DNA from: Candidatus Bathyarchaeota archaeon
GTDB taxonomy: Archaea > Thermoproteota > Bathyarchaeia > Bathyarchaeales > Bathycorpusculaceae
Reading direction: 5' to 3'
DNA length: 64,000 nt
Assembly: GCA_012515445.1 (NCBI GenBank)
Contig: JAAYYI010000004.1
Span: forward strand, 1 to 64,000
Positions 28,456 to 37,851 of this stretch are shown in pieces. A program made the position numbers and the translations under genes. Every line of letters starts with the position of its first letter. Position 1 is the stretch's first letter. The notes beneath the pieces were generated by a model, which was not told where the DNA came from, did no database searches, and was given only the letters and a program-made list of their open reading frames with translations.

Positions 28456-29592
28456 CTACTCAATCGTCATTTCCACAGTCGTTTTGTAGTCGGCAGTTAC
28501 TGTTACGCCCTGCCTTTTGAATTTACAGTCTAATTCCACGTCGCCGGTGTCTACTCTTAGGCTTTTTAATCGGTCAAGTTTGCTTTTGGTAGCGATGACT
28601 GTAATGTTTTCTAAGCCGACTTGGCGGATGACTCTGCTGCTGATCTGCTGGTTGCCTCTGCCGAAGATGAAGCCTTGACCGCCGATAGGTGTCACTATTA
28701 TTTGGGCTTTTTTGCCGCTGATTGCGTCGAGTATCTGTTTCTCGTTAACGTCTTTGGCGACTATCTGCTTGTTCACAATCAAGTCGACGCCTAAGAGGGT
28801 CTTTTTCTGATCCAGCAAGTCCGCGACGGTGCGGGTGGTCGTTCCCGGCCCAACAATGTAGGTTACGTATGGTTTCATCTCTTCGATAATGTAAACCGCT
28901 ACCGCCGCTTGGTTTTCAAGCTCGTTCTGCGTCATTGGGCTTTCAAGCTTGTTGCCCTGAATGAGGTGCGGTTCGAAGGGGCTAAGCATGTAGCCATAGA
29001 GTTCGGCTGAGAGGTGCCCTTCGCGGAAGGCTTGCTCGTCGATGTCCATGACTTCAGCTTCCCGCAGCGGTAGACCCTGCCACAGATAGATGATTGTAAC
29101 CCTTGCTGCTGCCGAGGGAGAAACTGCGAAGAGGGCGCTATGCATCTTAACGCCCGTTGGAACACCCAGCACAGGCACCTTCTTATCGACGATTTTTTCG
29201 AGGTCGCGGGTTGTGCCGTCTCCGCCGCAGTAAACCAGCAGATCCACGCCTGCCTCAAGGATGCCTTTCGCGATGGCTTGTGTATCCTGCGGAGAGGTTT
29301 CGGTTTTGGCTTCACCGACGACTGTGTAGCTGTAGCCCTGCTTTTTTGCTTCCTCCTCGCCCATCTGGCCAGCGCCCACAACCAGCTTCAGGTGGTCTTT
29401 AGCAGGGGCGAGTTCAGAGAGGAAGGTTTCTGCTCTCTGTGCCGCGATGGGTTTAGCGCCGAGCTGGATTGCTTGCTGGAGGATTGCTTTGCCGTCTGTT
29501 CCTTTTAATCCGACGGCTCCTCCCATGCCCGCGACTGGGTTCACTATTAAGCCCAGTTTTTTTGTTGGAATCTGCGGTTTTGGTGCTGTCAA
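28456..29592 (-). CDS. ATP-NAD kinase family protein
   Basis: LIVNPVAGMGGAVGLKGTDG..VYCGGDGTTRDL. Confidence 0.88.
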   Translation of the reverse strand: MTAPKPQIPTKKLGLIVNPVAGMGGAVGLKGTDGKAILQQAIQLGAKPIAAQRAETFLSELAPAKDHLKLVVGAGQMGEEEAKKQGYSYTVVGEAKTETSPQDTQAIAKGILEAGVDLLVYCGGDGTTRDLEKIVDKKVPVLGVPTGVKMHSALFAVSPSAAARVTIIYLWQGLPLREAEVMDIDEQAFREGHLSAELYGYMLSPFEPHLIQGNKLESPMTQNELENQAAVAVYIIEEMKPYVTYIVGPGTTTRTVADLLDQKKTLLGVDLIVNKQIVAKDVNEKQILDAISGKKAQIIVTPIGGQGFIFGRGNQQISSRVIRQVGLENITVIATKSKLDRLKSLRVDTGDVELDCKFKRQGVTVTADYKTTVEMTIE

Positions 29593-29719
29593 GGTGTGTT
29601 AACCTGTGTAGTAGATATGCGTAGGGGTTTAATAAAAAGAGGAATTTCGCTTCGGGGCTGTATGGATTATTTGGGTTCATGGCTTGGGCCTCTTAATGGG
29701 GAAGGGGTGGTGGGGGTGT

Positions 29720-30283
29720 TTATCTGCGGCTTAGCCACCAGATGACCCCGATTACTGCTGGAATCGCAAAGATTGCAGCTGCCCAGAGCAGTATAGTTAC
29801 CATTGAGCCCACGACGTAGTCCAGTGTCCAGTTTGCAATGGGTTGAGTCCAGTTGCCGTCGAAGTAGACTTTAATTGCGAACGCAATGAATAACAGAGGC
29901 GAAATGGCTCCTCCTGCGTCTCTACTTTTATGGCGTTTGCCAGTGTTGAGCCCTGCTTTCTCTGATTCAGGTATGCGCTTCCACCATTGCCACGCCGCTA
30001 TAGCTGCCAACGCTACGGGTATACCGACGACCGCGAGTTCCCAAATGATCGCGTAGATCATGAAGATAACTGCGCTGTTCATCGACCACAGGTTCAGCGT
30101 CGACGGCACAAGGCCGGTGGTTTGAGCGTTGCCAGTGAACCAGACAAAGAGGTAGACGGCTGCGGCTGCCGCTGCAATGGCTCCCGCCGTTAACACCGCG
30201 AACACTGCAGAGTGCCGCTTGATGAAGCTGCGCCAGTTTGCCTCTGTTGTGGGTTGTATTGGGGTTTGTGGTTGTTCGGTCAT
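29720..30283 (-). CDS. integral membrane protein
   Basis: Multiple hydrophobic segments. Confidence 0.65.
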   Translation of the reverse strand: MTEQPQTPIQPTTEANWRSFIKRHSAVFAVLTAGAIAAAAAAVYLFVWFTGNAQTTGLVPSTLNLWSMNSAVIFMIYAIIWELAVVGIPVALAAIAAWQWWKRIPESEKAGLNTGKRHKSRDAGGAISPLLFIAFAIKVYFDGNWTQPIANWTLDYVVGSMVTILLWAAAIFAIPAVIGVIWWLSRR

Positions 30284-30295
30284 TGTTATTTCCTC

Positions 30296-30919
30296 TTATG
30301 CGGTTTGTGTTTGGGTGGCTTGAGGTGAGGGGTTGGTTGGTGGTTGGGTGTATCCGTTGTATGATTGGTATTCTTTTGGCTTCATTACGGAGAAGCTGTA
30401 TATGATGAATATCCATGAGATAACTATGAGGATTACACCGATGCCGATTACGGTTAGGATTGCGCCGATGAAGAGTAGAGTGCTTGCAGTGTTGAATGAT
30501 TGCTCGCCTGTTTTCTGAGCGAGAGTATCGTATGCTTTTCGCAGGTTTAATGCTGCAAGTAGGTAGAAGACGAATGCAACTACCAACCCTCCAAGGATTG
30601 CTAGTATTCCGCTTACAATGCCTGCAGTGAAAGCGAATGGAGAGCCAGTGAATAATCCGGCTGTTGCGAAGCTACCTAGACCTATGCCTGTACCGACGGC
30701 AAGTGCAATTAAGGCAACTATGTAGTATTTGAGGCCGGTCCACGCGTTTTTGTGGATGCTCTCGTCTTGGTAGTAGTACGAGAGTTCTTTTGCGGCTCTT
30801 AGTAATAAGACTAAACCGACTATGGCGAGTACCCAGCCAATGGTTGGAAGCGGGCCAAGTAATAGGAGGATTGATCCTTCGATGGCCAATGTTTTACTGT
30901 ATTGGAAGTTTACGTTCAT
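30296..30919 (-). CDS. DUF996-like membrane protein
   Basis: EGSILLLLGPLPTIGWVLAIVGLVLLLRAAKELSYYYQDESIHKNAWTG. Confidence 0.75.
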   Translation of the reverse strand: MNVNFQYSKTLAIEGSILLLLGPLPTIGWVLAIVGLVLLLRAAKELSYYYQDESIHKNAWTGLKYYIVALIALAVGTGIGLGSFATAGLFTGSPFAFTAGIVSGILAILGGLVVAFVFYLLAALNLRKAYDTLAQKTGEQSFNTASTLLFIGAILTVIGIGVILIVISWIFIIYSFSVMKPKEYQSYNGYTQPPTNPSPQATQTQTA

Positions 30920-31084
30920 TTTGTTTTCCTCCGACTTTTTTGTTCGGTGAATCACTCTATATGGCCTTCGCGATATAGCCCTAACATTTAGAACCATGCT
31001 TCTGGGCTTTAGATGCGTGACTCTAAGGGTTAGAGTCATAAGCAAAAGCCAAGTTAGCGATAAAATAGACGATTTTTAGGGATT

Positions 31085-31615
31085 TTGGGGTTTAATTTAT
31101 TTGTACCCTCAGCAAATATCACTGCAAGGGTAAGGGCATTGGCTACAGCTAAGACCAGAGGAATCAGTTCCGATATTCAATCTCCGAGAACACGACTACT
31201 TTACCTCATCTACTCCGCACCTAATAGCCGCATCAAAGCCGCACCCGGAACAAAATCAAACATCGCCCATGTCTTAGGCTATAAGTCTGACGGACACTTC
31301 CACTACGACTGGAACTACCTCCTAGGCGCAAACATGATCGAGGAGAAAGCAGGCTATTACCAAGTCACCGACACAGGCAAAAAAGAGTTCGCCCTATACA
31401 GTACTCAGTCGATGAACAACTGGATCATGATAGTGATCGGCATCGCCATAGTCGTCTTCACAGTGGGACTGCGCTTCGAGTTTGTGCCAGTTGAGAGCGC
31501 TTTCGCGTTCGGCGCCATCCTAATTTTAGTGGGCGCAAACTTTCTTCTGGTAGGCAAAAAAACCAAACCAAAACTATCCGAAGAAGCTAAGGCGCTGATA
31601 AAAGAACTAAAATAA
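31085..31615 (+). CDS. winged-helix putative regulator with two C-terminal TM segments
   Basis: RTRLLYLIYSAPNSRIK...YDWNYLLGANMIEEKAGYYQVTDTGKKEFAL then two hydrophobic helices. Confidence 0.7.
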   Translation: MGFNLFVPSANITARVRALATAKTRGISSDIQSPRTRLLYLIYSAPNSRIKAAPGTKSNIAHVLGYKSDGHFHYDWNYLLGANMIEEKAGYYQVTDTGKKEFALYSTQSMNNWIMIVIGIAIVVFTVGLRFEFVPVESAFAFGAILILVGANFLLVGKKTKPKLSEEAKALIKELK

Positions 31616-31646
31616 AAACAAAGAAAAGAAAAAGTTGGCTGCAGGT

Positions 31647-33068
31647 TTACTGCTTGCAGGGTGTTATGTACTGCTTTGTAACGTCGTTTAGCCACGGGTA
31701 CAGCTTGCGCAGTTTATCCATGGATTCCGCGACTTTCTCAGCGGGGTACTCGTATGGCTGTAGCTTGCCGTTGAAGTACTCGTCATACGCGGTCATATCG
31801 AAGAAGCCGTGACCGGTCAACGCGAACAGTAACGTTTTTGAGGTGTTTGTTTGTGTGCATTTGCGTGCTTCATCGCAGACGGCTTTGATGGCGTGTGTGG
31901 ATTCAGGTGAGGGGATGATGCCTTCGCTTCGGATGAATATTTTTGCTGCGTCGAAAGCGTCTACTTGGTTGATTGCTAATGTGCTGATTTTGTTTTCCTG
32001 TGCAAGTACACTAATTGTTGGGGCGATGCCGTGGTAGCGTAATCCGCCTGCGTGGATGGGTGCAGGCATAAAGTCGTGGCCCAAGGTGTGCATGGGGACG
32101 AGTGGGGTGAGTTTAGCGGTGTCGCCGTGGTCGTAGGTGTAGTATCCGCGGGTGACTTTAGGGCACGCTGTTGGTTCACATGCAACAAAGCTTGTTTCTT
32201 TAGGTGCCTTCTTTGATACTTTATCGTAGTAGAATGGCCAGAACAAGCCACTGAAGCTGCTTCCGCCGCCTACACAGCCGTACACTGCATCGGGGTAATC
32301 GTCTACCATGGCAAGTTGCCTCTGTGCCTCTAATCCAGCGACTGTTTGATGCATGCAGACATGGTTAAAGACGCTGCCGATGGTATAGTTGGCTTTTTTG
32401 CCTGTTTTCTCGCTTGTAAGTGAATCTTCGACTGCTTCGCCGATGGCGATGCCTAGGGATCCTCTGTTGTCTGGGTCTTCGGCTAGCATTTTTCGTCCGG
32501 ATTCAGTGTGCATTGATGGGCTGGCGTAGACGGTTGCGCCGAACGCGTTCATCATGGCTTTGCGGTAGGGCTTCTGTTCGAAGGATGCGCGGACCATGTA
32601 GACTGTTGCTTCCAATCCGAAGACGCCTGCTGCGAAGCTTAATGCACTTCCCCATTGGCCTGCGCCGGTTTCGGTGGTGACGCGGGTGATGCCTTCTTTC
32701 ATGTTGTAGTAGGCCTGAGGTACGGCGCTATTGGTTTTGTGGCTGCCCGCTGGGGAGGTGCCTTCGTATTTGTAGTAGATTTTTGCTGGAGTTTTGAGTG
32801 CCTTCTCGAGTCCGTATGCACGGTAGAGTGGGGTTGGTCTCCAGATTTTGTAGACCTCGCGGACTTCGTCTGGGATGTCTATCCAGCGTTCTTGGCTGAT
32901 TTCTTGGCCGATGATTGCTTTTGGGAAAATTTTTGGGACGATGCCGACGCCTGGTTTGCCTGTTTCCGCTTCTATGAATGGCGGTAGCGGGTGTGGCAGG
33001 TCTGGTACGATGTTGTACCATTGTTTTGGTATGTCGGATTCTTTGAGTAGGATTTTTTTATCGTGCAA
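31647..33068 (-). CDS. trpB2: TrpB2-type tryptophan synthase beta chain
   Basis: YYKYEGTSPAGSHKTNSA, GAGQWG, CVGGGSSFSG. Confidence 0.93.
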   Translation of the reverse strand: MHDKKILLKESDIPKQWYNIVPDLPHPLPPFIEAETGKPGVGIVPKIFPKAIIGQEISQERWIDIPDEVREVYKIWRPTPLYRAYGLEKALKTPAKIYYKYEGTSPAGSHKTNSAVPQAYYNMKEGITRVTTETGAGQWGSALSFAAGVFGLEATVYMVRASFEQKPYRKAMMNAFGATVYASPSMHTESGRKMLAEDPDNRGSLGIAIGEAVEDSLTSEKTGKKANYTIGSVFNHVCMHQTVAGLEAQRQLAMVDDYPDAVYGCVGGGSSFSGLFWPFYYDKVSKKAPKETSFVACEPTACPKVTRGYYTYDHGDTAKLTPLVPMHTLGHDFMPAPIHAGGLRYHGIAPTISVLAQENKISTLAINQVDAFDAAKIFIRSEGIIPSPESTHAIKAVCDEARKCTQTNTSKTLLFALTGHGFFDMTAYDEYFNGKLQPYEYPAEKVAESMDKLRKLYPWLNDVTKQYITPCKQ

Positions 33069-33102
33069 TGATATTCGCCTTTGGGTGGAGAAATGTTCTT
33101 TG

Positions 33103-33139
33103 AAGCTTTATTTAAAGCTTTGGAGTACACTTATGTACA
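33103..33139 (-). promoter_or_regulatory. trpB2 promoter with palindromic TATA region and TGTACA (TRP-box-like) site
   Basis: AAGCTTTATTTAAAGCTT palindrome (33103-33120) and GTACA-CTTA-TGTAC inverted repeat (33125-33138). Confidence 0.6.
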
Positions 33140-33222
33140 TTAGGAGACAAAAGTTAACCCGAAATAGGTGCGGATAGTAAACCATATTTTCCCCAAGTTC
33201 CCATTATTTTCTGGCGCTCTTT

Positions 33223-34005
33223 TTGAAACATATGGTCTCTAAAGATAACACTCCCCTCGCATATGAGAAAAGGGGCAATGGTCCACCACTACTGCTGGTC
33301 CATGGTAGTGGAATAGATCACACTTACTGGGAAACAGTAACTCCCCAACTTGAGCGCCACTTTACGGTTTGTGCTATTGATCGACGGGGGAGAGGACAAA
33401 GCGGTGATAGCAGGTCTTACGCAATACAAAGGGAATTCGAAGACATAGCCGCCTTAATCGGTAACATTTCTGGACCGGTGGACGTCATCGGGCATTCCTA
33501 TGGTGCGCTCTGCTCTCTTGAAGCCGCCCTGCTTACCAGAAACATTCGCAGGCTGGTGTTATATGAGCCGCCGATTTACACGACCATAGATATCCCCTAC
33601 CCCGCTGATGCACCCGTACTATTCAACACATACATCAAAAATGGCAACTATGAGAAAGCGCTATTACTACTCTACAAGATTGGCGATGCACCAGTCTCCG
33701 AGTTGGACTTACAGAAGGCGCAGCCTAACTGGCAAGCTAGACTCGCCGCGACGCCGACGCTTGCTCGAGAGGCATTTGGCGCCAGAGGTTACAATTTTAG
33801 CCCCAACAGGTTCAGAAACATGGAGACGCCTACGTTGCTTTTGGTTGGGAGTAAAACGACGCCGTTTTACAAGGCGGCGACTGAGGCGGTGCATAGAGCG
33901 TTGCCAAACAGTCAAGTTGCGGTTCTGCATGGGCAGGGGCATGAAGCCGTAGTTACTGCTCCTGAACTGTTTCTGCGTGAGGTGCTCAACTTTTTGGCGC
34001 ATTGA
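33223..34005 (+). CDS. alpha/beta hydrolase
   Basis: LLVHGSGIDHTYW, VIGHSYGALCSLE, GQGHEAV. Confidence 0.92.
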   Translation: MKHMVSKDNTPLAYEKRGNGPPLLLVHGSGIDHTYWETVTPQLERHFTVCAIDRRGRGQSGDSRSYAIQREFEDIAALIGNISGPVDVIGHSYGALCSLEAALLTRNIRRLVLYEPPIYTTIDIPYPADAPVLFNTYIKNGNYEKALLLLYKIGDAPVSELDLQKAQPNWQARLAATPTLAREAFGARGYNFSPNRFRNMETPTLLLVGSKTTPFYKAATEAVHRALPNSQVAVLHGQGHEAVVTAPELFLREVLNFLAH

Positions 34006-34068
34006 GCCTTAGCATTGAATATTTAGCACAAGAGTAAACAACACATTTATACCTAAAAGAACAGAACT

Positions 34069-34590
34069 ATGCATAAGCGAACCGAAATGTGGAGCCAAAT
34101 TAAATCTGAACTTGAAGCATACCCAGAACGCCTCAAAGTCGCACGCGTCCTAATAGAGAATGGCTTATCGGCAAAAGAAGGCCAAATCTACCTAAACGAA
34201 ATAGAAATCCCGCCAGTCCGCATCGCAAGAGTCGCAGGCGTCGACCGCAGAACCGTCAACGAAACCCTCACCAGCATCCATGAAAACCCACAGCTCCGCA
34301 TAATATTTGAAGAAATACGCCCAGCAGGACACAGCCTAAAAGAAATCGCCAAGCACCTCAACCTCGGCGTCATCGAAATCACCCCCGCCAGCGCCCAAAT
34401 CCGAGGCATACTAGCCAACTCCGCACAAGTCCTTTTCAAAGCGGGGCTAGGCATACGGCAAGCCATAGTAGACGACCCCGAGCTCTCACCTGAGCCAAAG
34501 TGCACGTTAATTGTGGAGAAAAAAATCCCCGGTGAACTCATAACTGAGCTGCTAAAGATTCCAGGCGTAGCAAAAGTATCCGTATACTAA
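34069..34590 (+). CDS. HTH plus ACT-like domain amino-acid metabolism regulator (COG2150-like)
   Basis: IPPVRIARVAGVDRRTVNETL HTH; C-terminal ILANSAQVLFKAGLGIRQAIVDDPELSPEPKCTLIVEKKIPGELITELLKIPGV ACT-like. Confidence 0.75.
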   Translation: MHKRTEMWSQIKSELEAYPERLKVARVLIENGLSAKEGQIYLNEIEIPPVRIARVAGVDRRTVNETLTSIHENPQLRIIFEEIRPAGHSLKEIAKHLNLGVIEITPASAQIRGILANSAQVLFKAGLGIRQAIVDDPELSPEPKCTLIVEKKIPGELITELLKIPGVAKVSVY

Positions 34591-34592
34591 GC

Positions 34593-34901
34593 CTAAGCTT
34601 TGTCGTAGGCTTCTATCAGCGGCACAAGCGCGGTGTTAACGCCCTTCAATCCAACTACTGTGAGGGTCAAGAGCACTGTTTCCCGAATTTCCTCGCGGCT
34701 TGCACCGGCTTTCTTGGCAAACATGACATGCGCTAGCGCAGCGCCCAAGTCGTCGGTGACTATCTTCATCGCGATGTAGAGCAGTTGCTTGGTTTTACCA
34801 TCCAACGCAGACGGCTTAGCTATTGCCTCAATTAGCTTGTTGAATGCCCCTGCGATTTCAGGGGAATCAGATTGGAAAACCATGTATCCAGATTTACTCA
34901 T
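34593..34901 (-). CDS. carboxymuconolactone decarboxylase/AhpD-like protein
   Basis: LDGKTKQLLYIAMKIVTDDLGAALAHVMFAKKAGASREEIRETVLL. Confidence 0.85.
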   Translation of the reverse strand: MSKSGYMVFQSDSPEIAGAFNKLIEAIAKPSALDGKTKQLLYIAMKIVTDDLGAALAHVMFAKKAGASREEIRETVLLTLTVVGLKGVNTALVPLIEAYDKA

Positions 34902-35290
34902 AATAGGTCATCTAACGTTTGGTGTTTCGTAAATAAAATACTTACGAGAACCACTGGAAATATTGCTTCCAAATGGAAGAAAAAACTGCCACCTGCTGGT
35001 TTTTTTAATATATAGCTGTCTACCTAACTGCTCTATTAGAAACTCATTGCAGAAACCTATAGGGGGTCTCAACCTATTTGGAGCCTAATATTCAATGTAT
35101 GCACTGCACCTATAGAGGGGGTACCTGAACCGCTTAGTAGGGAGGGGGAGGTGCTTCTGAGACGGGTAGGTCTAGTCTTCAGCACTTTTTTAGGAGGCGG
35201 AAGGTTTGAGAGATCAACAAAGCATTGTCCACCTGAAAAATCCGCTTCACAGGCGGAATCATTTAATTAACATGCTTTTAATGGACCCGT

Positions 35291-36178
35291 ATGAATTATG
35301 CACGTTTACTGTCGCGGTTCTTATGGCTTGAAGCAAAAAGAGTCACTTACGGATTGAAGTACTTCGCGGAAATCGACGTAACCGACAACTGCAACCTCAG
35401 ATGCCGACACTGCTACCACTTCCACGGAAAAACCAGCTTCAAAATACAGGAACTCCCATTCACGGTCTGGAAGAAACGCTTCAGCGACCTGCACAAGTTA
35501 GGCGTCAGAGCTGTCCTTCTGGTAGGCGGTGAACCCGCATTGCGACCCGACGTACTGATGCTCGCCGACAAAACCTTCCCAATAGTCTATGTTATCACCA
35601 ACGGAACAATTAAAGTACCCGACGCATTCAAGCACAGACTATTCCTCTCAGTAGACGGCAGTCCAGAAACCAACGACGCCATCCGGGGAAAAAACTCGTT
35701 TAAGCGCCTTATGGACAACTACTCAGGCGACAGCCGTGCTATAATCAACATGACGCTAACCGCAAGTAACTACCAAGAGTTAGAGCAAGTTGTGGAAATC
35801 TCCGAAGCCAACGGTTTCGATGGAGTCGTATGCAATATTTGCTCGGGAAACATCGACTGCGACTCCAACATGAAGGTTACCGATAGGACGCAGATAATAG
35901 CTGAGATGCGACGGGTGAAGGCGCTGCATAAAAAAAGCTTCTTGATGACTCAAAGAATGATACGATGGTACGAGCAGCCGAACCACGCTGCCTCCTGCGC
36001 TTGGGGCACTGAAACGTTGCATCTGGATGTGCTGTGGAAACGGCGAAGGTGTTTCACTAATAATGCAGACTGCTCGAATTGCGGCTGCTTTGCGGGTTCG
36101 CTTCAGACGCCGCTAAAGATGCTAAAAAACCTGCCAACGATGATAAAGATCGCTGCTCCGAACTGCAACAAAATCTAG
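35291..36178 (+). CDS. radical SAM protein
   Basis: CNLRCRHCYHFHG; LLVGGEPALRPD; C-terminal Cys cluster. Confidence 0.88.
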   Translation: MNYARLLSRFLWLEAKRVTYGLKYFAEIDVTDNCNLRCRHCYHFHGKTSFKIQELPFTVWKKRFSDLHKLGVRAVLLVGGEPALRPDVLMLADKTFPIVYVITNGTIKVPDAFKHRLFLSVDGSPETNDAIRGKNSFKRLMDNYSGDSRAIINMTLTASNYQELEQVVEISEANGFDGVVCNICSGNIDCDSNMKVTDRTQIIAEMRRVKALHKKSFLMTQRMIRWYEQPNHAASCAWGTETLHLDVLWKRRRCFTNNADCSNCGCFAGSLQTPLKMLKNLPTMIKIAAPNCNKI

Positions 36179-36211
36179 ACCGTTGGATATAGCAGCTAGC
36201 AGCCACTCCGC

Positions 36212-36694
36212 TCAGTTGTTTAGCCACTCGTAATGTTCCCGTATAATCGGTCTCGCATTTTTTACTATGTGGTACGCTTCGTTTAGCTGCATTCCATACT
36301 GCCTCGCAATAATCGACGCTATAATAAACGGGCTACGATCTACGCCCTCGATACAGTGGACAAGTATCCTCGCTGTTGGGGTTTGCTGCAGGATGGCGTT
36401 GACGGTGTCTATTGCTTGATTGAGGCCTTTTACCCATGGGTCCTCGTTTGGGTAGGCTGTGCTGGTTGGTACGGGTTGGCTGTGGAAGTGGAAGCCGTTG
36501 TTTGATAATGCGAAGAGTTCTGCCTCTTTTCTTATGAGCTCTGGTTCGGGGCAGACGCTGACGACATGCGTAATGCCGAGGCTCTTAAGATTGCCCAGTG
36601 CCTGATTGGGTTCAGGCCCGAGCACGTCAAGTACTTGGCTTAAAAAAAGCTGGTCTGTAATCTGATTAATCACTCTATTTTCTCTCCCTTCCAA
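36212..36694 (-). CDS. dual-specificity protein phosphatase
   Basis: VHCIEGVDRSPF (HCx5RS). Confidence 0.9.
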   Translation of the reverse strand: MEGRENRVINQITDQLFLSQVLDVLGPEPNQALGNLKSLGITHVVSVCPEPELIRKEAELFALSNNGFHFHSQPVPTSTAYPNEDPWVKGLNQAIDTVNAILQQTPTARILVHCIEGVDRSPFIIASIIARQYGMQLNEAYHIVKNARPIIREHYEWLNN

Positions 36695-37082
36695 CTAATT
36701 TTTTGAGGCAACGAGGGAACGTATAAGGCCTTCGGCTAAGTCACCGAAAAATTCAGGCGACTACCCAAAAAAGCCCAAGACCTGGTTTAACTGTCGGTTG
36801 ACTACTCGGAGCCGCTTATATAAGGGGAGGGAGGTAGCTTTAAAACAACAGAAGTTCCCGATTTATCCTTTAAATAAGGGGGTCTAGCGAAAAATAGCAG
36901 TTAAAGCCCAACTCATTGCACCATGTGCCCCGCAACCCCAAAAAAGCCATCTCAGCCACCACCCGAGCAGTCATCGGTGATTACAATACGGCTTTCACGT
37001 AAGCTCTGGACTAAATTTATAAACTCAGAGTGTAATCATACCCTATTATAACAGATATTACTTGAGTGAGAGAGGATCAAAC

Positions 37083-37838
37083 ATGTTCAAGCTTAAAGTT
37101 TCAGACGCCAAAATGCTACGGGATATGTGCACCGCCATCTCGATTCTAGTCGATGAAGCAACCTTCAAAATCGAACCAGATGGACTAAAACTACGCGCAA
37201 TGGACCCATCACGTGTCGCCATGATCGACTTCGAATGGCCAAAAACCATCTTCCAAGAATACGTCTGCAGCGAACCCACAAAGATGTGCCTCAACATATC
37301 CGAACTCCTCAAACTACTCAAACGAGCCGGCAAAGAAGAATCCGTCGAACTAAGCTTAGATGACAAAACCGGCAGACTCCTAGTAACAATCCAAGGCAAA
37401 TACGCCCGCAACTTCAACATGCCAACACTCGAAGCAAGCGACGAAGAAGTACCAACACCAAAAATCAGCTTCAACGTTAAAGCAAAAACCACAACATCAG
37501 GCCTCAGCCAAGCAATAGAAGACGCACAACTAGTAAGCGACCACGTCAGAATTGAAGCAGAACCAGAAAAACTAACCCTAAGCGCATCCGGCGACCTCAT
37601 GGGCGCAACCATTATACTCCAGAAAGGCAACGACGCACTACTCGAACTCGACGTAAAAGAAAACGCTAAAGCAACATTCAGTCTAAGCTACCTCTCAGAA
37701 ATCATCAAAGCCGCAACCGCGACAGCAGACATCGCAACACTCGAATTCTCGACAGACATGCCAGTAAGAATCGACTTCCAGCAAACAAAAGAGGGCAAAC
37801 TAACCTTCTTCCTGGCTCCAAGAATCGAAACCGAATAA
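37083..37838 (+). CDS. pcn: DNA polymerase sliding clamp (PCNA)
   Basis: LKLRAMDPSRVAMIDFEW; full PCNA architecture. Confidence 0.96.
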   Translation: MFKLKVSDAKMLRDMCTAISILVDEATFKIEPDGLKLRAMDPSRVAMIDFEWPKTIFQEYVCSEPTKMCLNISELLKLLKRAGKEESVELSLDDKTGRLLVTIQGKYARNFNMPTLEASDEEVPTPKISFNVKAKTTTSGLSQAIEDAQLVSDHVRIEAEPEKLTLSASGDLMGATIILQKGNDALLELDVKENAKATFSLSYLSEIIKAATATADIATLEFSTDMPVRIDFQQTKEGKLTFFLAPRIETE

Positions 37839-37851
37839 GCGGAATCCAACA

